A stretch of DNA of 64,000 bases from Edaphochlamys debaryana (taxonomy: Eukaryota > Chlorophyta > Chlorophyceae > Chlamydomonadales). Positions 1-20,300 of the stretch are shown here, piece by piece; positions within the stretch are counted from its first letter, which is position 1, and every line of letters begins with the position of its first letter. The notes under the pieces were generated by a model. That model was not told the DNA's origin. It saw only the letters and a program-made list of their open reading frames with translations, and searched no databases. Location of the stretch: assembly GCA_016858145.1 (NCBI GenBank), contig JAEHOE010000010.1, positions 1,240,001-1,304,000 of the forward strand, written 5' to 3'. The translations under genes and the position numbers were made by a program.

Positions 1-7424
<7,424 letters not shown>

Positions 7425-8317
7425 GGGCTACGGCTCTTGGCCTAAGCGCTGCAGACCGGTGGTGGTGAAAGTAGGGTGCAGGTGGTGAACGGGCCCGGCG
7501 TGAAACGAGACTCCCAGGAGATATAAGTGAGAGCCAGGGAAGGGCAGGCGGGCCTGCCATGTACGGATGCAGATCCTGCGATCAGGATGTGTACGTCTAG
7601 GTGGGGCGTGTGACAGTTTGCGAAGGACGCTCACGCGGGTCTGTTGTACGGGTTCAGCCCGATCAGACTGGTTTGCAACCGCCCGCCGGCCGTTTACTAC
7701 GGCATATTACCCTTCATCGGTGGGAGGCCGTCTGACGCGGGCGCGGTTTTGGGAAGAAGAAAGAGGGGACGTGTGAGAGAGATTCTACGGTCGAGGCAGA
7801 CAATTCATGCCGATTTCCCAGGTTTGCAGGCGCGTTTCTGGTATGCGCGCGGTTTGGGATACGGGTTTAGGGGCACGGGACGCTTTCTGGCCTGGTTGCA
7901 GTTATGAGCCATGGTGAGGAGTGGGCGGGTGTCCCTACTTGTTGGGACAATGCCCCCGAGCGTTGGGGATGTCATGTCTGGGCAGAGCTGTGTTTAGTTG
8001 TCGGGGACTGAGCATGGGATCTCAATAACGGCTGGGCTAGCATCATACCTAACCTTCTGCTCAAGGATGAGCCTCCAGTGTTTGTGTCTGCCTGCTGCTG
8101 CTGCTCGCATTCATGTGTTCCGATGTGGTTAGGAGACTGGTGCGGTGCGCGGAGCATGAGATTGTGAGTGGCGAGATGGTTCTGAAGCCTGAGAGGCTTG
8201 TGCAGGCAGTGTGCAGGTGGTGATGACGGGACTGTGGAGGGAGAGTTGCGAGGTGAGGGCGTTTGCCAGCCGTGCTTGAGCTGCCAGGGAGTTGAGAGAG
8301 TGAAAGCTGTGTTGGGC

Positions 8318-8322
8318 TGTAA
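8318..8322 (+). terminator. Candidate poly(A) signal TGTAA of the ABC transporter gene
   Basis: TGTAA is the usual poly(A) signal of chlorophycean algae. This is the first copy I find on the plus strand after the stop at 7424, giving a 3' UTR of about 0.9 kb, which is normal in this group. Transcript evidence is not available here. Confidence 0.45.
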
Positions 8323-10282
8323 CGAGAGAAGCATTTGGTCCTGTGCACGAAACAACAAGGTGTGTCTGTCCTCCTCAGGACAGGGAAAAGGGCTGAGCCC
8401 CAAACCCCGCGAGGCCGGGCAGCACTGGGGCCGCGCAATCAAGCACTAGGCCCCACAGCGCACGGACTTGACCCACGCCGCCATAAGTTAGGGGCCTTCG
8501 CAACCCCGCAATGCCGGACTTGGCCGGTTGGGCTGGGCGCACATCCACATGCACCCTCCAAAAGATAGAAAGAAAAGATGTCCGTCTCCAATCCGCTACT
8601 GCCCACACGCCACCCGCTACAGCGCAGGGTCGATAACTTTCCCTGCTCTCAATCACAAGCGATGGGGATAAAGAAAGTAAAGCTTGTTGCATCGAGAGGG
8701 CTGGGAAACCAAAAATCTGCCTCAGGTGCCCTACGCCTGTACGCTGAATTGGTGCTGGTGCTGCTGGTGCCTCAGACGCCGCCCCACCCCGCGCCTAAGA
8801 ACGGTGGGCAAGGCAGCACTCGACGAGTCGCTGCGCATGGCGTCCAAGGTCACTCCCTGCCGCCTCTTGCCCGTTCTTGGAAACGTGGCCTGCTGTCGTC
8901 GTGGCGGCTTGTTACAAACAGTGCATGTACACCACGATACACGACAGCAGTCCCCGCAGTCAAGCAGGTTTCATAAGGTTAGATAGCAACATCGCGCTCA
9001 CGCTGGTGACGACATGGCCACATGGCCCTGTCCCCACACGGGTGGCGCTCAGACACGAACCTCCCTCAGATTAATGTCAGCTCAGGACGCTTGACGCAAA
9101 CAGCCGGAACTCAACGCACGGGGAACGGGACCCGTAGCACGCCGCGGCAAGTCTGAACACGAGGGTGATACCCCAGCCACCGAGGACTAACGGCATTCTC
9201 GCGCCTCAGCCATAGTACGCAGCATACAGCAGGGTCCGAGCCTCGCAAGTGAGTCGGCTACCCCAGCATCCCCACGGGCACGGAATCTCAGTCGCGCCCA
9301 ACAATCACCGGCGAAAGCAATGGGCCAGTGGCCGGGCCGGAAAGGCCCAAGAATTTGTCGACGGAAAGGGGGGGCGCAATCAATCCCCTAGACACAAATG
9401 CGAGCCCCACGAACGGGCATGACTAGCGTGCTGCACTAAGAACGGACGACACCTCCACACGGCCAGCACGACACCGCGAGCAGTTGTGCAGCAACAGCCT
9501 CCCTCACAGGCTTGCACAGCTGACAAAGTCATCCCCTGGAGTCGATGTTGGTTACCACTTATCACTGCCCGCCACACAGTGGCCCCGCGCTTCTCTCCAT
9601 ATGCTGACAGGGCCGACCACTCCTCGAACGCCGCACTCCATGACACCTTGTACTCACCATCCTCACATGCGCATACGACGGCATTACCTTCAGCAGCAAG
9701 ATAGACGGACAGATGGGGGCAGCCGCTGCTGCCCAACCGGCAAAGGCAGTCAAGTATGAGTCAGAAAGCCTAAACACGTGGTAGCAAGACTACGCCCCAA
9801 TCACATGAACAGGGTGGCCGCATGCGCTTCGTCATGACAGCCCTTGCTCCCCGCCAAACCATTAAGCGCCCTGAACGGACGGGTCGGATGCACAACAGAA
9901 CGTGCACAGTAGAAAGGAGCTCTGGGCGCAAAGCCCCACGCTACCTTGCAAATCCCATGGCGACACCCCGGTGAGCATTATTCAGCGTCGAGCCTCAGAC
10001 ACATTCTCCATTCCACAGGTTACCACAGCGCCAGCCACAAGCTCTCCTTGTATGACCCGACTGCGTCCAGAGGACCGTATGTTTCCTGCGCCGTCGTCCG
10101 TCACTGCAAAACCACCGCCTCCCTCAGCACACTGCAAAACCCCTGCCACCGCAAGCGAAAACTGCACAGCCCCATCAACGGGTACCACAACTCATAGCCA
10201 GCGAATGCATACCCTCAACTCTCCGCACCGCTTATCACGGCGTTATGGCGCCGCACGCACAGCAGCGCATCGCCTCCGCTGC

Positions 10283-10287
10283 TTACA
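10283..10287 (-). terminator. Candidate poly(A) signal of the TZF gene
   Basis: TGTAA on the minus strand, 46 bases past the TZF stop codon. A second copy at 8912-8916 would give a 1.4-kb 3' UTR, so the real end is open. Confidence 0.3.
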
Positions 10288-10332
10288 TCTCTCGTTCAGC
10301 TCCAGGCCTCCAATGTCTCAAACGTGGTCTCT

Positions 10333-13212
10333 TCACTTCGCCTCTCCCGCTGCACCGCCACCGCTGCCGCCAGCGCCAGCTGCGGGGGCCTGGCCGGGGC
10401 CTGCGATATTTGCCAGGGCCGCCAGGGTGGCGGGGTCCACAAGGCCCTGCGCTCCCGAGGCCGCGAGCAGGGCCTGCAGCAGGGCCGCGTTGCCGCCTGC
10501 CGCGCCAACCGCCGCCGCCGCCTCGTCAGCCGCCGCCGCCGCCGCAGCGGCGCCGTCAGCGGCCTCCGCGGCCTGCTGCGCGGCCGCAGCGGGTGAGCCA
10601 GCGGCGGGAGCGGCCGCAGCGCCGCCCTCCGAGCTCGTGCGCTCCGCCGCCGCAGGCGGCGACGCGGGGCCGGCCGGGGCCGGAGGCGGCGGAGGAGCAG
10701 CAGCACCGGCGCCGTTCTGCGCCAGGACACCCTGCAGACCGCTCAGCATGGCAGGCGAGAGGCCGCCGGGCTGGCCCGCCGCCGCCAGGAGCGCCGCCAG
10801 GGGGTCCATCTGGGCCGAGGCGCCGCCGCTGGGCTGCGGCGCCGGCGGTGGCGGTGGCGGCGGCGGCGGGGCCGCCTCCTTGTGCGCCGAGCCCTGCAGC
10901 GCCGCCGCCAGCAGCGACAGCGCGTCAGACTGGGACGGCGCCTGGCTGGCCTGGCCGGCATTGCTGGCGGCGCCGCCAGCGGCTGCCGCCAGGGCGGACA
11001 TGTCCATGCCCATCGCCGCCAGCTGCTGCAGCAGGACAGCGGTCGTGTTGGCGCCGCCGCTGGCGCCTGTCGAGCCGCCGCTGGTGACGCCGCTAGCAGT
11101 GCCCGAGCTTGATCCGCTCTGGCCCTGCGACGCCGCCGCAAGGGCCGCCGCCGCCGCCGCCAGCTGCTCCTGCTGCTGCTGCGCCTGCTGTGCCTGCTGC
11201 GCCTGCTGGTTGGCCAGGAGGCCCAGCAGCTCCATGGTCAGGCCGTTCCCCGCCGCAGCCGCCTGCTTGCTGTCGCCCTCGGCGCCCGCCGGCTTCTGGC
11301 CCAGACCCAGCCCCGCAAGCTGAGCTACCAGGCGAGCCTGCGCAAGAAAGGGCAGACAACAACGCGGTTGACATACGCTCGCCCACACGCATCACCCCGT
11401 GAGCACACCCCTAGGGCCGGCTCGTAGTAGCCCGCGTAGATACACACGTCGTGACGAAGCTCGCCCAGACGGGCCCCTACCCGCCCGCGCCTCACCTGTA
11501 GCTGGTCCTGCCCCGGCTGCTGCGCCTGCTGCGCCTGGGCCTGCGCCAGCAGCTGCTGCGCGAGCTTGGCCTGCAGCTCCCCCGCCCCCGCCCCGCCGGC
11601 GCCGCCCGCTCCGGCCACCGCCGAGAGCAGGCCGGCCAGGTTGGCCGGGGCTGAGGTGGAGGGCGCGAGCGGCGGCGGCGGAGGGGGCGCGGGCGCCGCG
11701 GCCGCCGCCTGCTGCTGCTCCACGAATTGCAGCAGCGTCAGCAGGCCGCCGTCGGCGGAGGAGGCGGAGCCGGCCGAGGGCGCGCCGCCGGTGGACTGGG
11801 AGGTGGGCAGCGCGCCGCCAGCCGAGCCGCTGCTGCTCTGCCCCACGGCGCCCAGCAGCTGAGTCAGCGTCGCGGAGGGCAGGTTCTTGAGCATCTGGGT
11901 CGGAGTGAGGGCGGGGAGAGCATGAGGAGTAAGGAATGCAAGAGAAGGTGAGGAAGGCGAGGGACCGATTGGGGTTGGGACACGGGGAGGAAGGGTCGAG
12001 ACAGGGGGAGGCAAGGCCCAGGCCAGGACACTCACGTCCACGCCGGGCTGCGCCTGGCCGTTGGCCGCCTGCTGTCCGCCCGCGGTGGCGGTGTTGGGGC
12101 CCAGGATGTTGGCGAAGACCTTGAGCGCCTGGATCTGCTGCTGGACCTGCTGCTCTGCGGGTTGGAGGGGGTGGGCACGTCGCGCAGCGACACGGAGGGA
12201 ACGTTAGTAAGGTTCACATGGTGGCGAAAATGTGCCCCAACACTCCAGCGAGGCTACGCCAAGTTGCGCTCTTCATCTAGTGACATCGCTGGCTCAGAAC
12301 CACCACTCGTGGTCGTCGGAACCGACTGACCAATACCATCCGACATCCCGACCGCGGTTCCTCGCCTCGCGCCCACGGTCGCCCCTTGACCTACCCGCCG
12401 CAAGCTCGGCCTGCAGCTGCTGTTGAAGCCACAGCGGGTCTTCCTCGGGCTTGCGCAGCTCGCTCTCCGTGTGCGCGAAGAAGCAGACGCGCCGCTTGCA
12501 GCTGGACCCGTCCGTGCACATCTGTGCGCACACATTATGCCTGGTAAGCAAAAAGCGCGCTCAGCGCGTTTGCGGCCCGCCATCCCCCCGCGCAACACTC
12601 GCCTGGGTCCGGTACCGCGACGGGTGCAGCCAGCACTCGAACACACCGTGGGCGAAGGGGCACGCGTCACCGCGCCTGCAGCATCCATTCTGCGGGAGCA
12701 CGGCGCCTGGGTGAGCGCTGTTTCTCCCGAGCGCACAGCGGCTGACGTTTCGCCCCCACGTACCCGCCTGAACTCTGGGCACGCCGTCCCAGAGTAGCGA
12801 TATTTGCGCGGATCCCTCCGCTTAGCCTTCTCGCCGGGGTGCGCGAAGGGGCACTGCGTCCAGTCGTGAGGCCTCGCGCGAGGGCACCGTTTCACCTGCG
12901 CGCGGGCGCCGGATGGTCGGCGCAGACGATAGCGAGGCCTATGGACATGGCCCGCGCGCGCCTGCCGGCCCCAGCGCGCGAGCGCTGCTTACACACCTTG
13001 AACTGGAACATCCGGAAGTCATCCGAGCTGAACGCGGCAGCGTCCAGATCAAACACCACCTCCTGCAAAATTGTACCAGGGACGTGAAGGCGCGCAGCGT
13101 GTCAAGCGCGCGCTGGCGGTCGCAAGGGGATGCCGTGTCGGCCCAACGTGCGCGGAGCTTCGCGCGCGCGCGCGGAGCCATCCTGTCTTACCTTGTTGGC
13201 AAGCGGGTCCAT
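10333..13212 (-). CDS. Plant-type tandem CCCH zinc-finger (RR-TZF) protein, complete
   Basis: Probable cytoplasmic RNA-binding regulator of mRNA decay or translation, by analogy with plant arginine-rich TZF proteins. Exons 5' to 3': 13212-13192, 13062-12997, 12895-12764, 12689-12603, 12521-12395, 12154-12036, 11894-11496, 11337-10333. All phases agree, giving 651 residues. The ATG exon encodes MDPLANK and continues into an acidic stretch ending [11 protein letters not shown]. Next comes the RR domain ([20 protein letters not shown]) and the finger C-x8-C-x5-C-x3-H ([19 protein letters not shown]). The second finger is C-x5-C-x4-C-x3-H ([16 protein letters not shown]). The remaining 460 residues are a Gln/Ala/Pro/Gly-rich low-complexity tail, probably disordered, with repeated LLA/LLQ patches. 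The intron between 12603 and 12521 has a GC donor. The gene start lies next to a duplicated promoter region. Confidence 0.93.
12522..12602 (-). other. GC-AG intron inside the TZF gene
   Basis: The donor reads CAG|GCGAGT and the acceptor CACAG|ATG. No GT donor restores the conserved join between YRTQ and MCTDG, which is uninterrupted in plant TZF proteins. The flanking exons are in phase 0. Confidence 0.8.
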
Positions 13213-13234
13213 GGTGGTCGCACAGGTCTCCCCG

Positions 13235-13795
13235 AGGACCGTGGACTGCCGACTGCGGATTACGCTGTGGATGAGGAGCAGCAGACCCAAAGCGGTGAAG
13301 CGACCGGGAGAGTGGACTGGCGTGTAGCTGGGAGTTAAGTGTCCTGGCTCGACGTGCGAGCCGAAAGAATAAGGCTGTCTGCGCGGCCGCGACCGATTGG
13401 GTGAAGCCCTGATTGGGGGAAGCCCTTCACAGACTTCGCAAAATCTGATGCGGTCGGGACATCACCGCCTCCCCGCCACCCCCGAGCCCAAGCAAGGTAG
13501 CAGGCGCCAGCTGTGTATTCATGTCTACAACCTCGCGCACGGCTGGGGGCCCTGGCGCTCGAAAGGCTCTGTGTGGAGTTGCGAGACACGAACACACCGA
13601 CACGCACCGACGGACACCCACATGCCCCACACCGCGCACACCGGAGACTCCCTTCCAGCTCTTGCCTGCCGTCCTGAATGACACACTCTAAAGCAAGCGT
13701 CAGGCCGACGCTGGGTAGTGCTGACAGTGGCAGACTCTGCCTTGATCCGCCGTCGGGCAAGAGCGTCAGGGTTCACCCCGAGCCCCTCACGGGCA
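13235..13795. repeat. Direct duplication, copy 1 (TZF promoter and 5' region)
   Basis: Matches 15181-15745 at an offset of 1946 bases. The first ~430 bases differ at only a few positions; similarity then falls in patches to about 13795. It starts 23 bases upstream of the TZF ATG, so it holds the 5' UTR and proximal promoter. Confidence 0.85.
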
Positions 13796-14485
13796 CAGGG
13801 CCGCCTACCTAAACCTGTGCGTCACTTCTCACTTGCAGCACCAAGCGTTGAGGCCCGCAATTACCTACGCTGCCAACCTCGGACATTTACCGCAGTAGCC
13901 GGCACGGTTAGATAGTAGCTGTCCCTCCGCTGTAACTGAGCTTGAGCTGAGCGGCGGCAGGGCACCAGGCGGCGAGTTGCAGCTGTATGGGGCACACTTG
14001 AGGAACACCAGGGCTCGGGGGCATTTGGGGACTTGGGGCTCTGGGGAAGTTGGGGATAAGGTCGGTCCTCGAAGCCGAAGTCCCCGGGCTGTCCCCCTAT
14101 CCCCAGGTACCGTGCGCCCGAGGTACCGAAGTCCTCGGCGCCCAGTACCTGAGAAGAGCACCAAACAAACCCGGTGGGCACTCGAGAGGTGGACCTATTG
14201 CACCGGGCAGCCACCGCACTCAGGACGACCCCAAGTCATGCGGCAGGAGGCCACCAGCAAGCAAACCGCCAGCGGGGGGGTATCATAGACAACGGGGCGT
14301 AGCGCCGCGGAGTCGTGGCATCGCATTTCGTAGGACGATGCAAAACACCGCGCCTCTGCACCCCCTTGCATCGTGTGCATCCGAATGTAAAAAAAAACCC
14401 TGTGAACGATACCTGTGAAGCGTAGCCGCCTATGAACAGGGGACCCAGCGGGGGGGCGGGGCAGCCGTCCCGCAGGATTTCACTG

Positions 14486-14965
14486 CCATGCTCCCGCCGG
14501 CTCCGGGCCTGCCAGCAGCCTTGCAAGAAAGTATACGATGTTTCCAAGGGTTTAAGGCTTTGGTAGTGCGGGGAGGTGGTTGGGCGAGAGCTGCGATGAC
14601 CTGCGGCCGGCTGGCCAACCACCTCCCCGCACTCCCCGCACTACCAAAGCTGGCCGGCAGGGGGGCCGGAGCCGCACAACCGCCCCTGAGGCACTCAGGG
14701 TTGGGAGGCACCGTGCCTGCAAGTTGCCGATGCTAAATCAATAAAGCGATTCTACTACTGAATTTTAGCGAAGCCTGGCTGGAGCCGGATTGGTTCCCTG
14801 CTGAGGCACCACAACATGCTCCACTGTGTGCCGCGGCCCCCCGCCGGCCCCGAGCAACCCGGAGCGCGCAGCTCTCGCCCAACGGTCCTCCCGCCCGGCC
14901 AAAGGCTTCTAAACCCTTGGTCGCATCGTATAGATACTGCCAAGCTTGTGGGACGGCCTGGAGCC
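14486..14965. repeat. Diverged inverted repeat between the two promoter copies
   Basis: Arms at about 14486-14600 and, reversed, 14852-14965 share blocks GCTCCCGCCGGCTCC, ATACGATG, CCAAGGGTTTA and TTGGGCGAGAGCTGCG in the same order. The centre, around 14725, is AT-richer. This may be a degraded terminal-inverted-repeat element. No transposase is visible. Confidence 0.5.
14557..14650. repeat. Hairpin with 27-bp arms
   Basis: The left arm 14557-14583 is the reverse complement of 14615-14650 apart from a 9-base tandem duplication (actccccgc) in the right arm. The loop is about 31 bases. It sits in the left arm of the larger inverted repeat. Confidence 0.7.
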
Positions 14966-15180
14966 GGCGGGAGCTGGGTGGGCAGGTTCTGCGCGGCGGG
15001 GAACGGAGCCCCTGGTGAGTTGGCAAGGGGCATTAGTCCTTGGAGGGCCAGGGGAGGGGATCGGTCAGGCACAGCCGCACCTTGCAGCCCTGAGCTTGAA
15101 GCAGGACCCGAAGCAGCAGCCTGAAAGGCAGGTTCGTGTAGCCCGCCCAGCCCCAGCGGAACAGGGACGCGGCCTCTCCC

Positions 15181-15745
15181 AGGACCGTGGACTGCCGACT
15201 GCGGATTACGCTGTGGATGAGGAGCAGCAGACCCAAAGCGGTGAAGCGACCGGGAGAGTGGACTGGCGTGTAGCTGGGAGTTAAGTGTCCTGGCTCGACG
15301 TGCGAGCCGAAAGAATAAGGCTGTCTGCGCGGCCGCGACCGATTGGGTGAAGCCCTGATTGGATGAAGCCCTTCACAGACTTCGCAAAATCTGATGCGGT
15401 CGGGACATCACCGCCTCCCCGCCACCCCCGAGCCCAAGCAAGGTAGCAGGCGCCAGCTGTGTATTCATGTCTACAGACTCGCGCACGGCTGGGGGCCCTG
15501 GCGCTCGAAAGGCTCTGTGTGGAGTTGCGAGACACGATCACACCGACACGCACCGACGGACACCCACATGCCCCACACCGCGCACACCGGAGACTCCCTT
15601 CCAGCTCTTGCATGTCTTCTGGAGTATACATGCTAAGACAAGCATCAGGCCGACGCTGGGTAGTGCTGACCCTGACCGGCAGACCCGTGCCTTGATCCGC
15701 CGTCGGGCAGGGGCGTCAGGGTTAACCCGGAGCCCCTCTAGAGCA
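15181..15745. repeat. Direct duplication, copy 2
   Basis: Second copy of the TZF promoter region. The TZF coding start is not part of it: similarity ends where the 5' UTR would reach the ATG. It could act as a promoter remnant or mark one edge of an insertion. Confidence 0.85.
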
Positions 15746-17399
15746 CCGTGGCGCAGCATCACACTTCCCGGACGCAACACATTCACACGACGGCCACCAA
15801 CCAGCAGTTGAAGCAGCGCAAGCGAGCAAGCCGGCACGCCGACTTGCCGCAGTCCTCAAAGCGCGTAGACAGATAGCACAAAGTGCTCAGGGGCGTTTCC
15901 TTATTCATGACACCCCTTCGTTATGATTGACGCCACGCATAAAATGGAGGGGCGAAACTGGCCCAACAACCTATGAAAGCGGCATCTATCGTAGCCGCTC
16001 ACCCCTTCAACGCGGACAGTACCAAGGTGGATGGATAAAGGACATAAGACAAAGTAAGGGACCACACGACAACAACAAGCTCCTTGCTGCAGATAGACCA
16101 CCCTGGCCCCACGAGTCATGGCGCCACGGCGCCACACACAGTTGCCCAGGGGCCTCTGCAGCCGACGCTGGACCAAGGGCAACACCAGGGCCCCTCCGCA
16201 TCCAACGCATCGGCCTAGACCACTCCACCACGTCAGATGAGCAAACGTCCAACCGTGTCTCGGCTTCTCCCCAAGGAGCGCAGTACAAGCGTGGAGCCTC
16301 CCGCAAGCTTCAGGCCATGCCACCGGCGGCCCCAGCGCCCATTGCTACCCCGCGAGGCAATACCGTAACAGACACGAGCACACCACAGCTGAGAGCCCGC
16401 CTTGCCCCGCCCCCGAACATCTTGCTTGCGCTTCACCAGATCGCACATCAGATGCCTTAGACTTCCGCTCCGCATCCACGCAGGGTCCCCCCTCTTGGCT
16501 TGCCTCAACTCCTCCGCGGTGCGCACTCGCTACCTGCCCTGAAACGCTTCCATGCCGCTTCCGGGTTTCCAAGCTAATCTTCGCCTCCCCCAAGCCCTGT
16601 CCTTGCTTCAAGCATGGAGAGTAGCGAGTCATTGCACGCATTCGCTTAGGCAAACTTCAGTTGCAGTAAGAAGCATCACCAAAGCTGAGGCCCAAACGGG
16701 GTTAAGGCGCCAGGGCTCACATGCCCGGACACCAACACACATGTCAACACATGACTCTTGTCGTCGTGAACTTTTAACCATCGCTCATCGCGTTGAGAGA
16801 GGAGAGAAGAAGGATACTTCCGAGCTTTCGCGCGTCTTCATGCTTTTGTTTGCGTGCAACAATTATGAGGCTCCTGAGATGGCTCAGCCGTACCGCCCAT
16901 CTCTTGCAGCCCCGAGCCCCTGACCCTCAACTCTCTGCCACCCCGACTCAACACTGCCCCGGCTTAATACGACCGAACCCAAAATCCTTCCACAACGAAC
17001 AGCCCACACAAGCACAAGGACGCCCCTGTTGCTCCTGCTACTAAGCTTTAGCCAATGTGTGCGTCTTAGCGGTGTATCTCCACAGCTACTTGAGTAGTGC
17101 GAGCAGCAATATCAGAATGTTCGACGGGGTGCCAAAGCGACACCTGTCAACTACCAATGCTGGCAGCCGGCATTGCCGTGCGCAAACGCACCCTGCAGCG
17201 CACCTCAGAACGCTGCTGCTACTGAAGCTCCTCTCGCTGACACCCTCTCATGTCAGCACGACATGCTCGCGTGATCACATGTCGCGCCGCTCCTTAGAGC
17301 GGAGCCCGCCGCCGCTGTCGGCACTCCGGGCCATTTCAACCAGCAGGCCCGTGCTCTCCACGCTCCTTTCTCACGGTGCGCGCTCTCTGTCTCTCTCGT

Positions 17400-20300
17400 T
17401 TAGAGGCTCTCCAAGATGCTCTTGAGCTCCTTGGCCACCTCTGCGGCAGCCGGGCGCCGCCTTGGCTCGTGCTCGAAGCACTGCGGGCCAGAACACACCG
17501 GCAGTGTGTCAGCTGTCAGCGTCAGCGCACCAATGTGACATGCGTGCGCTGTGGGGAGCCCCAAGCCCCGTGGTGAGGAGGGTTTGGCACGGACGAGTTG
17601 CCGTGGCTGACAAGCGACAACGCTGAGAGCGGGTCTCAGGGCAGGAACAGGCCGCCTGGTGCCAGCAGGTCATGTCGAAAGTCAGCCCCGGAGACTTTGT
17701 TGCGGCTCAGACCATGTCTTGGAGGGAAAGCACAAGGCGCGCGGCCTCAGTGTGTCGAGCGCGGGGGCCTCACCTGTTCCAGGAGGGCACGCACGCGCGG
17801 CGGGCAGCGTTCCTGCGGCAACCCGGCGAGCGGCAGCCGCTCACGGCCGATGGTCACTGCGGAGTGGGGACCGGGAGTTAAGGGGCTAGGGCGCGGGGCA
17901 AGAGAGGTACGGCACTGGTATTTCCTGACCATCCCTGCCGATCGCTTGAACCGGCTGGGTGGCGCAGCGCAGCCTCCGTGGACCCTTTGGAATCCCTTTA
18001 CTCCGTTTCCTTGTTTGACCTCCCTGCCCTGCCTCCCACTCACCCTTGTACGCGACCTCCACCATGGTGAGCCCCTGCCAGGGGTGCTCGCCGGTCAGGC
18101 ACACCCACAGGCACACGCCGAAGCTGCGGGGGACGGCAGGGGTCGGGCGGGGAGTGAGCAATTCATGTCTTGAGAACCGGACCTAACCGGATGTGCCCAC
18201 ATGGGCCCCATAGTGTGCAGAGGGGCGAGCAGAGACGCCGGCGCGAGAGCTCGCGTCCAGGGGTCGAACGGGGCCGAGGACGCAGACTCGCAGAGGTGCA
18301 TTGCCATAGACCGTATTCCATGGCGGGGTGGTGAAGAATAGGAGGGGTGCACGTGCTGCTCGCGGGCTCACACTCCACCCACCTGTAAACGTCCACGTGG
18401 TGCGAGAGGGTGTAGTTCTTGACGTCGAACGTCTCGGGGGCCATGTAGGCCGGCTGCAGGAGACGGGGCGGGGGGTGGGGGGTGGGTTGGGGATGTCGTT
18501 TGTTCGTTTTTTCCGATTTTTCGGGTGTCTCGAAGCCTTCTTTTCATGCATACACACACAATATCGTTTTAAACCGTACATCGCGTGGCATGCCTCAGTC
18601 CAAGGCCACCGAACTCTCGCTCCGCAACCTCATACTGCCTCTCTCTACGCGCTCAAGGAGGTCGGCTACTCGCTTCCCGGTCCCGGCCAGCCGGGCCCAG
18701 ACCCCGTGCACGCCTCCCCGCTCCCGCTCCTGCCGGGCAGTACGACTGCGCCCTCGGGTGTCACTCACCGTGCCTGCCTCCGGGTGCTTGGTGACGAGCA
18801 CGGTGCTGCGGAGCCGCGACACGCCGAAGTCCTTAGGGGGGGGCGATGTGGGTCGGACGCGGTCAGCAGCAGGTCCATGTGGGTTGGGACGCACTTGGCA
18901 GCAACACCAGGCCCCATCCGAGGCGGTTCCTCAAGGTGCGCCCTCGCGGGGGGTGGCTGCCTGACCGCGCCTCACCGTCAGCTTGGCGACGGGGCGCTCC
19001 CCGGTCGGGTTGTTGATGAGGACGTTGGCCGGCTTGAGGTCCCGGTGCAGGATGGTGGGATGCTGCAGCGGGGCAACGAGGGCGTCAGTCAATATTCAAT
19101 CGTTTGCGGGCGTGTCGGGGGCGTAGTATTTTTTTGTGCTAGTTTAGTCAGCGTTGTAGCAACAACGAGATGGGCCGGGTGGGGGGCGGGGCGGGGGCCG
19201 GGGGCCGGGGGGCGTGCCTGTGCCGGGTGCGCGCCGCCGGTGGGCCGGCTGGTGTTAAGAGGCGATTATCATTTGAATGCGAAACGTTCCTACGCGCTGC
19301 TGCTGCTGCTGCTTCGTCTTCTCACAACAGCAGCCGACCATGCGCGCCCGGACGCTCCTCGCGCTGCTGCTCGCGGCCGCGCTCTTCCTGGGCTGCGCCT
19401 CGGCCGCCCCCGGCAGCAGCGGCAGCGAGGGCGCTACCGCAGCAGCTGCAGCTGCAGGCGCTGGACCCAGCAGCAGCAGCGGCGGCCGCGGCACTCGCAC
19501 GCGGCGGCCGCCCGAGCGCTTTGCAGCGGTGGACCGTCATGCGACCCAGGCCGGTGTTTCCACTGCCGCAAAGAAGGCCGCTAAGCAAGCCGGCGAGAGG
19601 CAGCGCTACAAGACAGCCGTGGCGGAGTTGGGCAAGGGATTCGACTTGCAGCGCATCGGCAAGAAGGGCGAGGCCAGCGTGCTGACCAACAAGGCCGGCA
19701 AGGAGCCGCTCGGCGAACAGCAGCTGCGGCAGGCGAGAGCCTGCCTGAAGGTGCTGTGGCCAGACGCTTTCTCTACGCACGAGCCCACGCGCCGGAGCTT
19801 CTTCTCGGTGAGCTGGGGGCCACAATGTGCAACCCCTGCCGCTGTGACTGGGCGCGTCGAGGGCCGCTCACGGCGGAGGCGTGCGCACTGCGCCCCGCGA
19901 TGACCGTGCCCGGACGGCCTGCGTCGTGGGCGGCCTGCGGCGCCGCCGGCTGCGCGGGCTGCACCACTGCGGAGGCGCCCCAGCCGGCCCGCAACAAGCG
20001 CAAGCCCATCAAGCTACCGGAACGGTCAGAAGCGCGCGACCGGCGCCGGCGCAAGGCCGCACACGCGGGTGCGGTGCCACCAGCCGAGCAGGCGGCCCCC
20101 GGCCGCAGCTCGGACCACGAGGGCAACTCGGAGTAGTGGACGATATAGCTGGGGTGGGTTCGTGCCGCCGGGGGGTCGAACTCTTCCGAGATAACTCTAG
20201 CCCCCGAGCTGCTGCTCCTGTCGGAGTCGGAGTTTGTGTATTCAGATTGTTGTATTGAGAGTCGCGGGCGTCAAAGGGGGCGGTCGGGGTGGTGGTCGGG

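Larger units (their letters stand above)
7425..10332. other. Convergent 3' region between the ABC transporter and the TZF gene
   Basis: No coding region can be supported. The first 0.9 kb fits the 3' UTR of the plus-strand transporter. Two TTACA sites (TGTAA on the minus strand), at 8912-8916 and 10283-10287, are possible 3' ends for the TZF gene. The rest shows only short open frames without domain content. Confidence 0.5.
13796..17399. other. Intergenic region, TZF promoter side to kinase 3' end
   Basis: Apart from the direct and inverted repeats listed separately I see no gene. Open frames here show no domain and no plausible splice structure. The last ~1.6 kb (15746-17399) should include the 3' UTR of the minus-strand kinase gene, but I found no TGTAA on that strand. 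Confidence 0.45.

Noticed and set aside
9902..11323. 473-codon plus-strand open frame over the TZF 3' exon
   Set aside because: Ala/Pro-rich shadow of the Gln/Ala/Gly-rich minus-strand exons, whose splice phases all agree.
15927..16460. 177-codon plus-strand frame
   Set aside because: No domain, composition unlike the real exons here, and no splice or homology support.
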